NCBI GenBank assembly: GCA_024274855.1
Contig: JAJSAJ010001128.1
Location: 1 to 11,594, forward strand
DNA length: 11,594 nt
Direction of reading: 5' to 3'
Origin: Planctomycetota bacterium
Lineage (GTDB): Bacteria; Planctomycetota; Planctomycetia; Pirellulales; Pirellulaceae
Every line of letters starts with the position of its first letter. Position 1 is the first letter of the stretch. The notes under the pieces were generated by a model. That model worked only from the letters and a program-made list of their open reading frames with translations. It was not told the DNA's origin and searched no databases. The translations under genes were made by a program, and so were the position numbers. This document shows, piece by piece, positions 1 through 6,979 of this stretch.

Positions 1-214
1 GCGTGAACGCCATGGCTGGTCCGTGGTAACCGCTCATCGCCACGGCATAGGCCGTGGTGCGATCCGATCGGCGGTACCGAATAGCAAAAAGGCCGCTACG
101 CGGATCGCGGTTCTGTGCAGAACTCGGCACAGCTACGCAGGGGGTGAGCACGATCATCATTGTGCCGAGCAACCCGTACGGCGAGATCGCCAGTTATCGG
201 ACGGTCTGTTGCAT
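1..214 (-). pseudogene. 5' end of a secreted protein gene, probable nonsense mutation in codon 7; runs off the window
   Basis: On the minus strand a good ribosome binding site, GGGAGA at 226-221, sits six bases before ATG at 214-212. Only six codons follow (MQQTVR) before TAA at 196-194. The same frame then stays open to base 1 and reads as a signal peptide: a hydrophobic stretch around GLLGTMMIVLTPCVAV, a likely cleavage site near PSSAQ, then an unrecognised mature start containing AVAMSGYHGPAM. If TAA replaced CAA (Gln), the whole stretch from 214 would be one normal signal peptide. The alternative is a start at ATG 160-158 or 157-155, which lacks a clear binding site and would give a very short n-region. 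The product is not recognised. Calling this a pseudogene is inference, because a later start would leave it functional. Confidence 0.4.
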
Positions 215-284
215 GTGTGTTCTCCCGAATCCAGGTTTTCACGCACAACCAAAAGCAGCAATAAGATGGTTGATAGAATTACCT

Positions 285-322
285 GGTAGGCTGTTCAGTT
301 TTCTGCAGGCACCGAGCCTACC
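285..322. repeat. Inverted repeat, 8-bp perfect stem
   Basis: GGTAGGCT at 285-292 is repeated inverted as AGCCTACC at 315-322 with a 22-base loop. It lies between the divergent start at 214 and the glycosidase start at 436. The rest of 227-435 shows no gene. The inverted repeat could be a transcriptional element or a REP-like interspersed repeat; its function is unknown. Confidence 0.4.
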
Positions 323-435
323 CCCACAAGGTGGAAAATGTCAGGAATTCATCCCGTTTTTTTCCTGGTGCGTCATTTTGCAAACTGACAACTGATAGGC
401 TTAAAGACTTCAGTCGAGTATTGGAGGCGCTTTCG

Positions 436-2586
436 ATGACGATACGACTTCTTCGATGGATATTGATGGGCACACTGGCGACACTGTTTGCCGCCGTTCG
501 CTTGGAAGCGGACCAACCGGCCGCCAGTGAACAGCCACAATTGCAGACGAAATGCGGCAGCGTTCCCATCCGGCGATTCGGCTTCTGTTGGGTGCTTGGC
601 GAAGCGCCGACGCTCTTGGACGATATCTCACTCCAGACCGGGAATTCCACTCCTCGCGTGAAAGTGCACCCGAAGGACAGTAGCCAGATCAAACGGAACT
701 ATCTGGGCGTAACCACATCGCGCATGCCGCGTTCGACGGAGAACAACTACTTGCCTTTGGAAGCGATTAACCTGATTGACGGCAATCGCCAGACGTGCTG
801 GATGAGTCGCAGTCAGACCCGGCCCGATGTGCAATCGGTGTGGATCCGCCTTGATTTCCCGCGAGAACAGGTCATCAACCGCATCCGACTCCGCAAACGT
901 CCGTCGTCGGACCAGCGACGGAGTTCGGTTGGCTGGATGCCACTGAACGGTGCGGTGGAGGTCGGGCGCGGAGTGCCGGCGACGATTACAATCAAGCTCA
1001 GCCGTGACAGTCGCACCTGGAAAACCGTATGCGACGGCCCTACGGACGACGCGCCGGGAAAGCTCGACTTGGACTTTCGCTTCGCCGCCTGCCCCACCAA
1101 GCAAGTCTGGATTACCGCCGGCAATTTGCCGCTCGTCGAAAACATTCTTTATGCGTTCTCGCTGGCGGAGGTCGAAGCCTATGATACGGCGGGCCGAAAC
1201 GTGGCGCTCGCCACGTATGGCACCGGCGTAACCGTCAATTCGACGTATCGCGGTGCCGGCCAGGAGTTGGTCGTCCACCGCTGGTACTGGCCGCTGCACT
1301 ACGACGCTGGCTTCAAATGGGCTCGCGTGGGCTACCATGACGATCCGATCAACTGGCACTGGGTGGAGAAGGAAAAAGGTGTTCTAAGGATCGATCCCAA
1401 GACCGACGCGGCCGTCACCGAACTGGTTTCACATGGCGTCAAGATCGTCATGGCACTGAATTTCGGCAATCGGCTGTATTCAGGTCCTGCCACGCGCACG
1501 GTCCCACAGCTCTGGGAATGGAACTACGACATGCCCGCACCGCCCACCACGCCCGCGGCGATCGCCGCCTGGACACGGTACGTCGAGTTCATGGTCAAGC
1601 GTTTCCGCAACCGGGTCCAACACTTTGAGATCTGGAACGAGTGGAATATTTCGTGTTACTGGGGAGCCCGCCCCAGCGTCGACGATTATCTTTCCGTGGC
1701 GCGGGCGGCCATTCCCGTGATCCGCAAACACGCTCCGAAAGCCAAGATCATGATGGGTTCCTGGTCTGGTTTTCCCCACGGGATCAGTACTTGGAGTCCC
1801 GAGCAGCTCGCGGCGAAAGAAAAGCAATTGCCGATCCTCCGAGCAACTCGCGCACTGGCGCGCGACGTCGACGAAATCGGCTGGCATCCGTTCTACCAGA
1901 CCGATCCCGAGCGATTGAAAGGCTACGTGGCCGATGTGCATGCGCTGCGCAACTGGCTACGTTCGGTTGGTTTCCGCGGGCACTGCATGGTGACCGAATG
2001 GAACTACAGCGCCCTCTATCCACCGTTGTCCGATACGGAGTCTGGCAAAGCATGGTGCGGTGGTTTCCGAGCCACCGAAATCGAAAAAGCCAAGTATGTG
2101 GCACAGGTCTTTACCCGCCACACAGCTTTGGGGCTCGAATCGTTCTTCTGCGAGATGTATTTCCCGCACTTTGGCGTTCTTGATCTGAGTCTGCTGCGCC
2201 GATCTTTTGATGCGGATCCCATCTCGCCTCTGCAACCGCAAGCAGCCTATTACGTGACGCGGAACCTGGCGACGATGCTTGACGGACTGGAACCGACAGA
2301 GTTCGAATACACGATTGACGGCGCGCCGGACCATCTCGAGACATATGCCCTCGAATCCTCCGAAGGCCCGGCGATTGTACTCTGGCTGAGCGGCCAAGCT
2401 CGTGATCAGTGCAAGGGCGTTCGGGTCGACATTCGAGTGAAAAGACCCTATCGGCGGACAGTGGGCTATGACCCCATGAACGGCGCGGCTCAGGAATTGA
2501 ACATCACACAAGATCGTGGCAACACGCTGCTCAAAGGTGTGCTTGTTCGCGACTGGCCGTTGATCATCCGCTTCGCCAGCCCGTGA
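436..2586 (+). CDS. Secreted clan-A glycoside hydrolase (GH39-like) with N-terminal F5/8 type C (discoidin) domain
   Basis: Predicted extracellular or periplasmic polysaccharide-degrading enzyme of 716 residues. ATG 436 is chosen because TTGGAGG (421-427) precedes it by 8 bases and residues 1-25 form a signal peptide (MTIRLLRWILMGTLATLFAA). A GTG at 331 would add 35 residues unlike any leader. Residues about 105-250 look like an F5/8 type C carbohydrate-binding domain, including AINLIDGNRQTCW and VWIRLDFPREQVINRIRLRKR in two adjoining pieces. From about 293 a TIM barrel follows, with EIWNEWN (E402, predicted acid/base), GWHPFY (483-487) and VTEWNYS (E521, predicted nucleophile). Two glutamates in this arrangement are typical of clan GH-A. 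The tail, about 625-716, resembles the beta-sandwich after GH39-type barrels. The exact GH family and substrate cannot be assigned from motifs alone. The gene appears intact. Confidence 0.8.
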   Translation: MTIRLLRWILMGTLATLFAAVRLEADQPAASEQPQLQTKCGSVPIRRFGFCWVLGEAPTLLDDISLQTGNSTPRVKVHPKDSSQIKRNYLGVTTSRMPRSTENNYLPLEAINLIDGNRQTCWMSRSQTRPDVQSVWIRLDFPREQVINRIRLRKRPSSDQRRSSVGWMPLNGAVEVGRGVPATITIKLSRDSRTWKTVCDGPTDDAPGKLDLDFRFAACPTKQVWITAGNLPLVENILYAFSLAEVEAYDTAGRNVALATYGTGVTVNSTYRGAGQELVVHRWYWPLHYDAGFKWARVGYHDDPINWHWVEKEKGVLRIDPKTDAAVTELVSHGVKIVMALNFGNRLYSGPATRTVPQLWEWNYDMPAPPTTPAAIAAWTRYVEFMVKRFRNRVQHFEIWNEWNISCYWGARPSVDDYLSVARAAIPVIRKHAPKAKIMMGSWSGFPHGISTWSPEQLAAKEKQLPILRATRALARDVDEIGWHPFYQTDPERLKGYVADVHALRNWLRSVGFRGHCMVTEWNYSALYPPLSDTESGKAWCGGFRATEIEKAKYVAQVFTRHTALGLESFFCEMYFPHFGVLDLSLLRRSFDADPISPLQPQAAYYVTRNLATMLDGLEPTEFEYTIDGAPDHLETYALESSEGPAIVLWLSGQARDQCKGVRVDIRVKRPYRRTVGYDPMNGAAQELNITQDRGNTLLKGVLVRDWPLIIRFASP

Positions 2587-2724
2587 CATAGAAACCGTCG
2601 ACAGTAACATTGGACCATCATGACGAACGAATGTTACCTGGAAATTGGTGTCGAAGTACGGATCCTCGATCTCCACGGTGACACGGAACTGAAGCTCAAT
2701 GTGGTTGCGGCCACAGGCCACGTT
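2579..2724 (-). pseudogene. DUF5060-like domain remnant, frameshifted
   Basis: This antisense scrap fills the gap between the glycosidase and the LVIVD gene. One minus frame (about 2724-2612) reads RNVACGRNHIELQFRV, then EDPYFDTNFQVTFVRHDG. The next frame (2608-2579) continues as NVTVDGFYVTG. Joined by one frameshift near 2612, this follows the DUF5060 layout of an E-L-x-F strand, a (D/N)P..D turn, an x-V-T-F strand with DG, then VxGFY. DUF5060 is found at the N-terminus of planctomycete and Bacteroidota putative glycosidases. No start or downstream catalytic domain remains, and the fragment runs into the glycosidase stop codon. Domain identity rests on pattern memory only. Confidence 0.4.
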
Positions 2725-2740
2725 ACGAGGTGCGAAACCG

Positions 2741-3457
2741 ATGCGTACTATCCTGTCTGACACGCTTGTCCACATTCTTGTCATGCTGTTTGCCTGTCTG
2801 ACGCCGGCTGGCGCCGCGAGGGCAGCCGAGCGGCCGGCTTTTTCGGTTGTCGCCGTGTTGCGCGATGGCCACGCTTTCAACCGGCCGCACGATGTCATCA
2901 TCCAGAACCATTTGGCATTCGTGCCCGGCAAGGGCGGTTCGATCGCCGTTGTTAACGTCTCCGATCGAGAGGCGCCTCGCATCGTCTGGTCCCGGTTGGA
3001 TCCAAAGCAACTCGCTGACGCTGAGACGGTCCTGGTCGTTGGCAGCCATCTTCTGCTGGGAGCGAGAGACTTCTTCTCGCTCGACATTCACCAGCCCGAG
3101 CATCCTGTTTGGCGGGCGGCGATTTCCGACCGTATGCGAGCCGACAGGATCAATGGAATGGTTCGCCGTGGCGACGACGTCTTCGCAGCGTGCAAACACG
3201 GATGGGTGGCCGTGTTTGATGTTCGTTCGCCCGCAGCTGCGCGACTCGTGGATGCGATCGACTTGCGCAAGAAGTACCAGTTTCAGTCACCACACGACAT
3301 CGATGTTTTCGGCGATCACATTGTGGTCGTCGATCCAGACTATTTCGGACGCGACGGAAATCCCGGCAAGATCGGTGTATGGCGAGTCGCAGACCCAAAA
3401 ACGCATCGGCTGATGGCCAGCAACGAGATCTTTCAACTTCGTTCACACGACATCTAA
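2741..3457 (+). CDS. Secreted LVIVD-repeat beta-propeller-like protein, probably truncated at the C-terminus
   Basis: This 238-residue protein has a signal peptide at residues 1-29 (hydrophobic LVHILVMLFACL, then AGAARA-AE). ATG 2741 is used because the leader starts there and GAGG at 2727-2730 lies 10 bases upstream. Four LVIVD-like repeats follow at about 46-84, 92-131, 137-172 and 182-224. Each pairs an H-D-V/I or N-G-M turn with an x-V-x-V-x-D strand, for example RPHDVIIQNHLAFV, then SIAVVNVSD, and SPHDIDVFGDHIVVVD. Such proteins are usually exported, form propellers and are often about 400 residues long. This one stops at LRSHDI, apparently after about half the expected repeats, and no further repeat was found in any plus frame downstream. 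It follows the glycosidase on the same strand after 154 bases. Its function is unknown; it may be a non-functional truncation. Confidence 0.6.
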   Translation: MRTILSDTLVHILVMLFACLTPAGAARAAERPAFSVVAVLRDGHAFNRPHDVIIQNHLAFVPGKGGSIAVVNVSDREAPRIVWSRLDPKQLADAETVLVVGSHLLLGARDFFSLDIHQPEHPVWRAAISDRMRADRINGMVRRGDDVFAACKHGWVAVFDVRSPAAARLVDAIDLRKKYQFQSPHDIDVFGDHIVVVDPDYFGRDGNPGKIGVWRVADPKTHRLMASNEIFQLRSHDI

Positions 3458-3557
3458 CTGCGACGCCGCGTGAATTCTCATCCTCTTTCGGGCTCAGTCA
3501 CTTGGACAGTTCGAGCAATGTGATGACGCCCTGCGGACGGCTCGCATGGAATGGACC
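3458..3557. other. Intergenic gap between converging LVIVD gene and CN-hydrolase pseudogene
   Basis: No terminator-like hairpin was seen. In frame with the CN-hydrolase on the minus strand, beyond its stop, lies a short peptide ending GVITLLELSK and then a stop. It could be the end of another degraded gene, but it is too short to assign. Confidence 0.25.
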
Positions 3558-4966
3558 CTATTTGGCCTGTGGATCGACCGGACGGTGCCGCGGCAATGCA
3601 GCCTTGAAGTCGCCCAGGAAACGCCATTGGAGGCGGCGATCAAGGTCGACTTCGGCAACCACCACGGTCCCCCATTCCTTAGCCAAGGCAATCGTGTCGC
3701 CTTTGTGGTCGAAGACTGCCGAGAACATCCAGTTCGACGAGATATCCTCGTACGTGCTGCTGACCAGATAGACATGATTCTCGATGGCTCGCGCACGAGC
3801 CAGTTGCGGATTACAGCCCCAGACCGGCCATGCGATGACCTCAGCACCATGGTTGGCCAACCGGCGAGCAACCTCGGGGAAAAAACCGTCGTAGCAAATC
3901 ATCATGCCCAGCTTGCCGAACCGGGTGTCGAATACCGGATACTCTTTCCCGGCGCCACACCGCGTTCGATCTCCTCGCGCGGCAGTGTGACTTTCCGCTA
4001 CTTGCCGGCGATCTCGCCATCCGGACCGATCAACACGGCTACGTTGTAGACCAAATGGCCAACCCGCTCGTACAAGCCGACGACAATGTAAAGGTCATGT
4101 TTTCGAGCCAGCCGGCCAAAGTACTCGGTCGATGCACCCGGCACGGATTCGGCAACTTCGGCCGGCGTCTTGCCCAGCCCGACATAAGTCACGGTTTCGC
4201 CGAGCACAACCAAGTCTGCTTTTTGGCGGGCCGCCTGTTCGATCAACGGCTTGAACAACCGGCAATTGCCCGCCGGTGACTTGCCGCCTTGAGGCCGAAA
4301 ATGCACGGACGCCAAGCGCACCTTGCGACCCTTGGGAGTGCGTGTTTCTTTGAGCGAAATATTGCTCCACCAAATCTTGCCGCCGGGTGCCCACAGCAAA
4401 TGCAACTCGACCACTGCACGTGTCGCGTGAGGCGGAGCATGATAGGTGTCGGACACTTCGGTCCAACCGCTTACGTTGGTGGCTTTGTCGGTTGGGTATT
4501 CCGGACGGGCCTTCGCCGGCCCGCTACGGCGCAGGTAGTCACCGACCACGCCGCGATCACTGTCAACAAGCTTGCCCTGGTCGTCTTGCCAAATCAGCCG
4601 GATGGCAGCGGCACGGCGCGGCGAACGGACACCAGACACACGGCGAAACGCCTCGAAATGATACCACGTTCCACCTTGGACCGGAAAAGTCTTGGTCCAA
4701 TAGCCGTCCAGTCCTTCCCGGCCGTCGTGCTGAATGATGAAAGCCCCGTTGCCGTTACGCCCACCGGCGGCGTCGTATGCAAAAGTCGGGCGGATTTCGT
4801 CCCGTGGCGCGGCGGCCGTCCAACCTAATGGTACGCTGTCTTCGGCCAAGACCCGCCCGCCTGTCAAAACGAACAACCAGCAAGTCACCAGGCCAATACT
4901 GGATCCGCGCACGAAGTCGCGACATGCTACGTTCCGATTCGTGTGCTTCAATATTTCGTTCATCAT
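3558..4966 (-). pseudogene. Secreted carbon-nitrogen hydrolase with N-terminal carbohydrate-binding-like domain, broken by a nonsense codon and a 1-nt deletion
   Basis: The start is ATG 4966, or the adjacent ATG 4963, with GGAGGA at 4976-4971. A signal peptide with core SSIGLVTCWLFVLTGG ends near residue 42. Residues about 48-206 look like a CenC-type jelly-roll domain, and the nitrilase-fold domain begins near residue 214. The catalytic Glu is E257 in LVVLGET. The frame stops at TAG (4000-3998) exactly where the family has Tyr in Y-R-K; the catalytic Lys is two codons later (GK*RKVTLP). After about 50 more bases one G is missing near 3943/3944. Restoring it gives PGKEYPVFDTRFGKLGM, joined to the catalytic Cys segment MICYDGFFPEVARR and on to the stop at 3558. 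As written, no product would carry Glu, Lys and Cys together. Sequencing error is possible, but two different lesions are needed. The gene lies 26 bases after the DegT remnant. Confidence 0.8.
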
Positions 4967-4992
4967 GGTTTCCTCCAGACACTTAACGGCCA

Positions 4993-5181
4993 TCACAGGT
5001 CCGCGAGTTGGTTCTTGTTGTCGCGGATCTTCGCCATCGTGTCCGCGAAATTGTCCATGAGTTTTTTGTCACCCGAAGACGCGCACTGGGGAAGCCATAC
5101 ACGTTCTTCGGAGAGTTGGCTGACTGGGCACGCTGCATCTGTCGATCGCTTCCGCCGGCGAGCATAAGGTAACCAGAGACT
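4993..5181 (-). pseudogene. C-terminal remnant of a DegT/DnrJ/EryC1-type aminotransferase
   Basis: A 62-codon open stretch ends with TGA at 4995-4993 and has no start codon of its own; a TAG lies just upstream at 5184-5182. It reads AACPVSQLSEERVWLPQ, then SSGDKKLMDNFADTMAKI and RDNKNQLADL. This matches the usual tail of DegT-family PLP aminotransferases: CPV..., two acidic residues, WLPQ, a short loop (normally LLG..DM), then the helix D-x-A/V-D-A-x-x-K-I/V. The PLP-binding lysine and the rest of the fold, about 300 residues, are absent. It stands 26 bases upstream of the CN-hydrolase pseudogene on the same strand, which suggests a former operon. The family call rests on motif resemblance, so an unrelated C-terminus cannot be excluded. 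Confidence 0.5.
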
Positions 5182-5280
5182 CTACGATACCAGTTGGCAA
5201 CATGGATCTCCAGTCCTTTCAGGCGGCTGCCGATGGCAAGCTGTCCACTGTTGCCAAGAGCAACATGTCGCGCCAAAGCG

Positions 5281-5323
5281 CCCGCTCCGTCCCCGCGGCC
5301 TTCGGCTGCGGGGACGGAGCGGG
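5281..5323. repeat. Near-perfect 43-nt hairpin
   Basis: CCCGCTCCGTCCCCGC (5281-5296) pairs without mismatch with GCGGGGACGGAGCGGG (5308-5323). The 11 bases between them pair further (G-U, then GCC with GGC), leaving only TTC as the loop, so 20 of 20 positions pair. It is GC-rich and has no following T-run on the plus strand. On the minus strand it is followed by mixed sequence. A REP-like palindromic repeat or RNA-stabilising hairpin fits better than an intrinsic terminator. Confidence 0.75.
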
Positions 5324-5369
5324 GAGGGGGAAGGGTCCGCACATCGCTTTAGCTTGCGAAACTTGTTCA

Positions 5370-5390
5370 CCCATGGGACAAGCCCATGGG
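5370..5390. repeat. CCCATGGG double palindrome hairpin
   Basis: CCCATGGG at 5370-5377 and again at 5383-5390 are separated by ACAAG. Each copy is itself a palindrome, so the two form an 8-bp stem with a 5-base loop. The ACAAG loop can alternatively pair with CTTGT at 5362-5366. It lies 50 bases upstream of the sigma-like ORF and resembles interspersed palindromes more than a gene-specific operator. Confidence 0.5.
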
Positions 5391-5441
5391 GGTCTTTCGA
5401 CTTACGTAGGTTCGGTTTTCAAAATAGACAGATACCATCCC

Positions 5442-5564
5442 ATGTCTGATGTCACTCGCATTCTATCTCGGATCGAACAGGGTGAGCTGGTGGATGTAGA
5501 CAAGATTCAGCAATGGGACAGCCTATTGCAAGAGCGCTCAGGTGTAGGTGGGAGCGGGGTGTAG
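5442..5564 (+). pseudogene. N-terminal fragment of a planctomycete-type ECF sigma factor, fused to unrelated sequence
   Basis: This is a 40-codon ORF whose first 15 residues, MSDVTRILSRIEQGE, match the typical opening of the ECF sigma factors (TIGR02999-like) that are abundant in Planctomycetota. In that family the next residues would be an AAEQLLPLVYDELR-type helix. Here they are LVDVDKIQQWDSLLQERSG, and the frame closes at TAG 5562-5564 inside a G-rich repeat. No region-2 core or region-4 helix-turn-helix is present, so it cannot act as a sigma factor. No clear ribosome binding site precedes ATG 5442. It could be a relic of recombination, or a small unrelated protein with a chance match. 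Confidence 0.5.
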
Positions 5565-5574
5565 GTGTAGGGTG
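5541..5574. repeat. Short G-rich direct repeat
   Basis: GGTGTAGGTG occurs at 5541-5550 and 5558-5567, a spacing of 17 bases, followed by TAGGGTG. The stretch is almost free of C on the plus strand and holds several G runs. It overlaps the end of the sigma-like fragment and lies 47 bases from the inverted-repeat element. Confidence 0.5.
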
Positions 5575-5620
5575 AAACAAGCTCGCGGCATCCACGTTGG
5601 CAACTGGCAACCACGGTTTT

Positions 5621-5740
5621 GCGAGCGCCGGCACACCACAATCCTGGTCGCGTGCGGCATCCGCTGGGGAATTGCCGATCCAACACTCGGTTGGGATGCT
5701 CCAGAATGGGACGCACAATTCTTGGTGTGCCGGCGCTCGC
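5621..5740. mobile_element. MITE-like element with perfect 18-bp terminal inverted repeats
   Basis: GCGAGCGCCGGCACACCA at 5621-5638 is matched exactly by its reverse complement at 5723-5740, giving a 120-bp unit. The 84-base interior has no long ORF and no transposase. The flanks show no obvious target-site duplication. The size, perfect ends and non-coding centre fit a miniature inverted-repeat element. A regulatory long-stem structure at the 3' side of the dehydrogenase gene, which ends at 5797, is the alternative. Confidence 0.55.
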
Positions 5741-5796
5741 CGTGAACGTTGTGGATGATGGGGAATTGTCGACGGCGATCTGGTCACATCCTACGA

Positions 5797-6885
5797 CTAC
5801 TTGAATTGCTTGTTGCCATGTATCGCCACGCTGATTTCGGTGGCCATTTGTTCGGTCGATAAGGACCCACCCAAGTCGTGCGTTCGGCACCCGTCGGCAA
5901 GGGCAGTCATAACGGCGAGTTCGATCCGCTTGGCTGTGTTGGTCTGGCCCAGCCAATCCAACATCATCGCGCCTGACAGAATCATGGCGATAGGGTTGGC
6001 GACCTGCTTGCCGGCGATATCCGGAGCACTGCCATGGACCGGCTCAAAGAGAGATGGAAGCTGCCGATCGGGTCTGAGATTCGCACTGGGTGCCAGGCCG
6101 AGCCCTCCACAGACCATGGCGGTCAAGTCGCTCAGGATATCACCGAACAGATTAGATGCGACAATTACGTCAAACTTCTCCGGTCTGCGTACCAGGTTCA
6201 TTGCCGCCGCATCGACATGTTGTTTGTCACAATCGACATCAGCAAACTCAGGACGGACATCTTGAAGGACGTCATCCCACAGGGACATCGCGTGGGTCAG
6301 TGCATTCGACTTGGTGATCATCGTCAGTTTGTTACGTCGTGTCCGCGCTAACTCGAATCCGAATCGGACAATACGCTCGACACCTCGGCGCGTATGCAAG
6401 CAGGTTTGGATTGCGACCTCTCGTGCCGTTCCAGCGTGATGTCGCCCGCCGATATTCAGATACTCACCTTCTGAGTTTTCGCGGACCACGACCAGGTCGA
6501 TGTCGCCGATACGCTTATTTCGCAGCGGCGACTGTATTCCAGGCCACAGTTTCACCGGGCGGACACAAGCGAACAGGTCGAATGACTGTCGTATTCGAAT
6601 CAGGGGCACTAAGGTTATGCTGTCGGGTAGTGTCTCGGGCCAGCCAATTGCACCAAGCCAAATAGCGTCCAGCTCGCGCAGCTGCCCCAAGAAATCATCC
6701 GGAACCAGTTCTCCACAACGGCGGAATCGTTCCACCCCCCAATCGACGTCAATCCAGTCAATGTCGAAACGGGGCGACGACTGGCGCCGAGCAACTTCAA
6801 GAACCGAGCGTGCGGCATCAGCCACTTCACATCCGATTCCGTCACCCGGATACATGGCGATCCGGTAACAGGGCTTTTCGCTCAT
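5797..6885 (-). CDS. NAD-dependent tartrate/D-malate dehydrogenase-like protein (isocitrate/isopropylmalate dehydrogenase family)
   Basis: This 362-residue cytosolic beta-decarboxylating dehydrogenase has the length usual for DmlA/tartrate dehydrogenases. ATG 6885 is chosen because the family motif GDGIG follows at residues 14-18. Longer starts back to 7008 would add an unrelated leader overlapping the upstream gene. Visible features are the R-x8-R substrate region with FDLFACVRPVKLWPG (102-116), VVRENSEGEY (133-142), ITKSN with K192, HVDAAAMN with D225, NLFGDILSDL with metal-binding D249 and D253, and EPVHGSAPDIAG (281-292) for NAD. RENSEGEY followed by a GGRHHAGT loop points to the tartrate/D-malate branch rather than LeuB, but the substrate is not provable here. 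There is no clear ribosome binding site. It sits 94 bases after the pyruvyl transferase gene in the same direction, so cotranscription is likely. All key residues are present. Confidence 0.82.
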   Translation of the reverse strand: MSEKPCYRIAMYPGDGIGCEVADAARSVLEVARRQSSPRFDIDWIDVDWGVERFRRCGELVPDDFLGQLRELDAIWLGAIGWPETLPDSITLVPLIRIRQSFDLFACVRPVKLWPGIQSPLRNKRIGDIDLVVVRENSEGEYLNIGGRHHAGTAREVAIQTCLHTRRGVERIVRFGFELARTRRNKLTMITKSNALTHAMSLWDDVLQDVRPEFADVDCDKQHVDAAAMNLVRRPEKFDVIVASNLFGDILSDLTAMVCGGLGLAPSANLRPDRQLPSLFEPVHGSAPDIAGKQVANPIAMILSGAMMLDWLGQTNTAKRIELAVMTALADGCRTHDLGGSLSTEQMATEISVAIHGNKQFK

Positions 6886-6979
6886 AGGATTGACTTTCGA
6901 CGGACGTGCACTCTGGGGATACCGTTGCCCTGGCAGAAGTAACCAGGTGAGGCTGAAGAGTACCGTGGTCCAAACTAGC

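Noticed and set aside
40..57. CCACGGC/GCCGTGG hairpin
   Set aside because: It lies inside the open minus-strand frame leaving the window and is short, so it is likely incidental.
378..406. Possible promoter TTGCAA, 17 bases, TTAAAG before the glycosidase
   Set aside because: The match to the sigma-70 consensus is poor (four and three of six), which is too weak to annotate.
628..1359. Minus-strand 243-codon frame inside the glycosidase
   Set aside because: It lies fully antisense to an intact gene with recognisable catalytic motifs, in a GC-rich region where such shadows are common.
1957..3087. Long minus-strand open frame of 376 codons opposite the glycosidase and LVIVD genes
   Set aside because: It is mostly antisense to two well-supported genes. 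Only the gap part (2579-2724) looks protein-like, and it needs a frameshift, so that part alone is reported.
3546..4049. Plus-strand 167-codon frame opposite the CN-hydrolase
   Set aside because: The minus strand carries the nitrilase motifs; the plus frame is a shadow.
5548..5745. Small frames across the inverted-repeat element
   Set aside because: They depend on the repeat sequence and have no binding site or family match.
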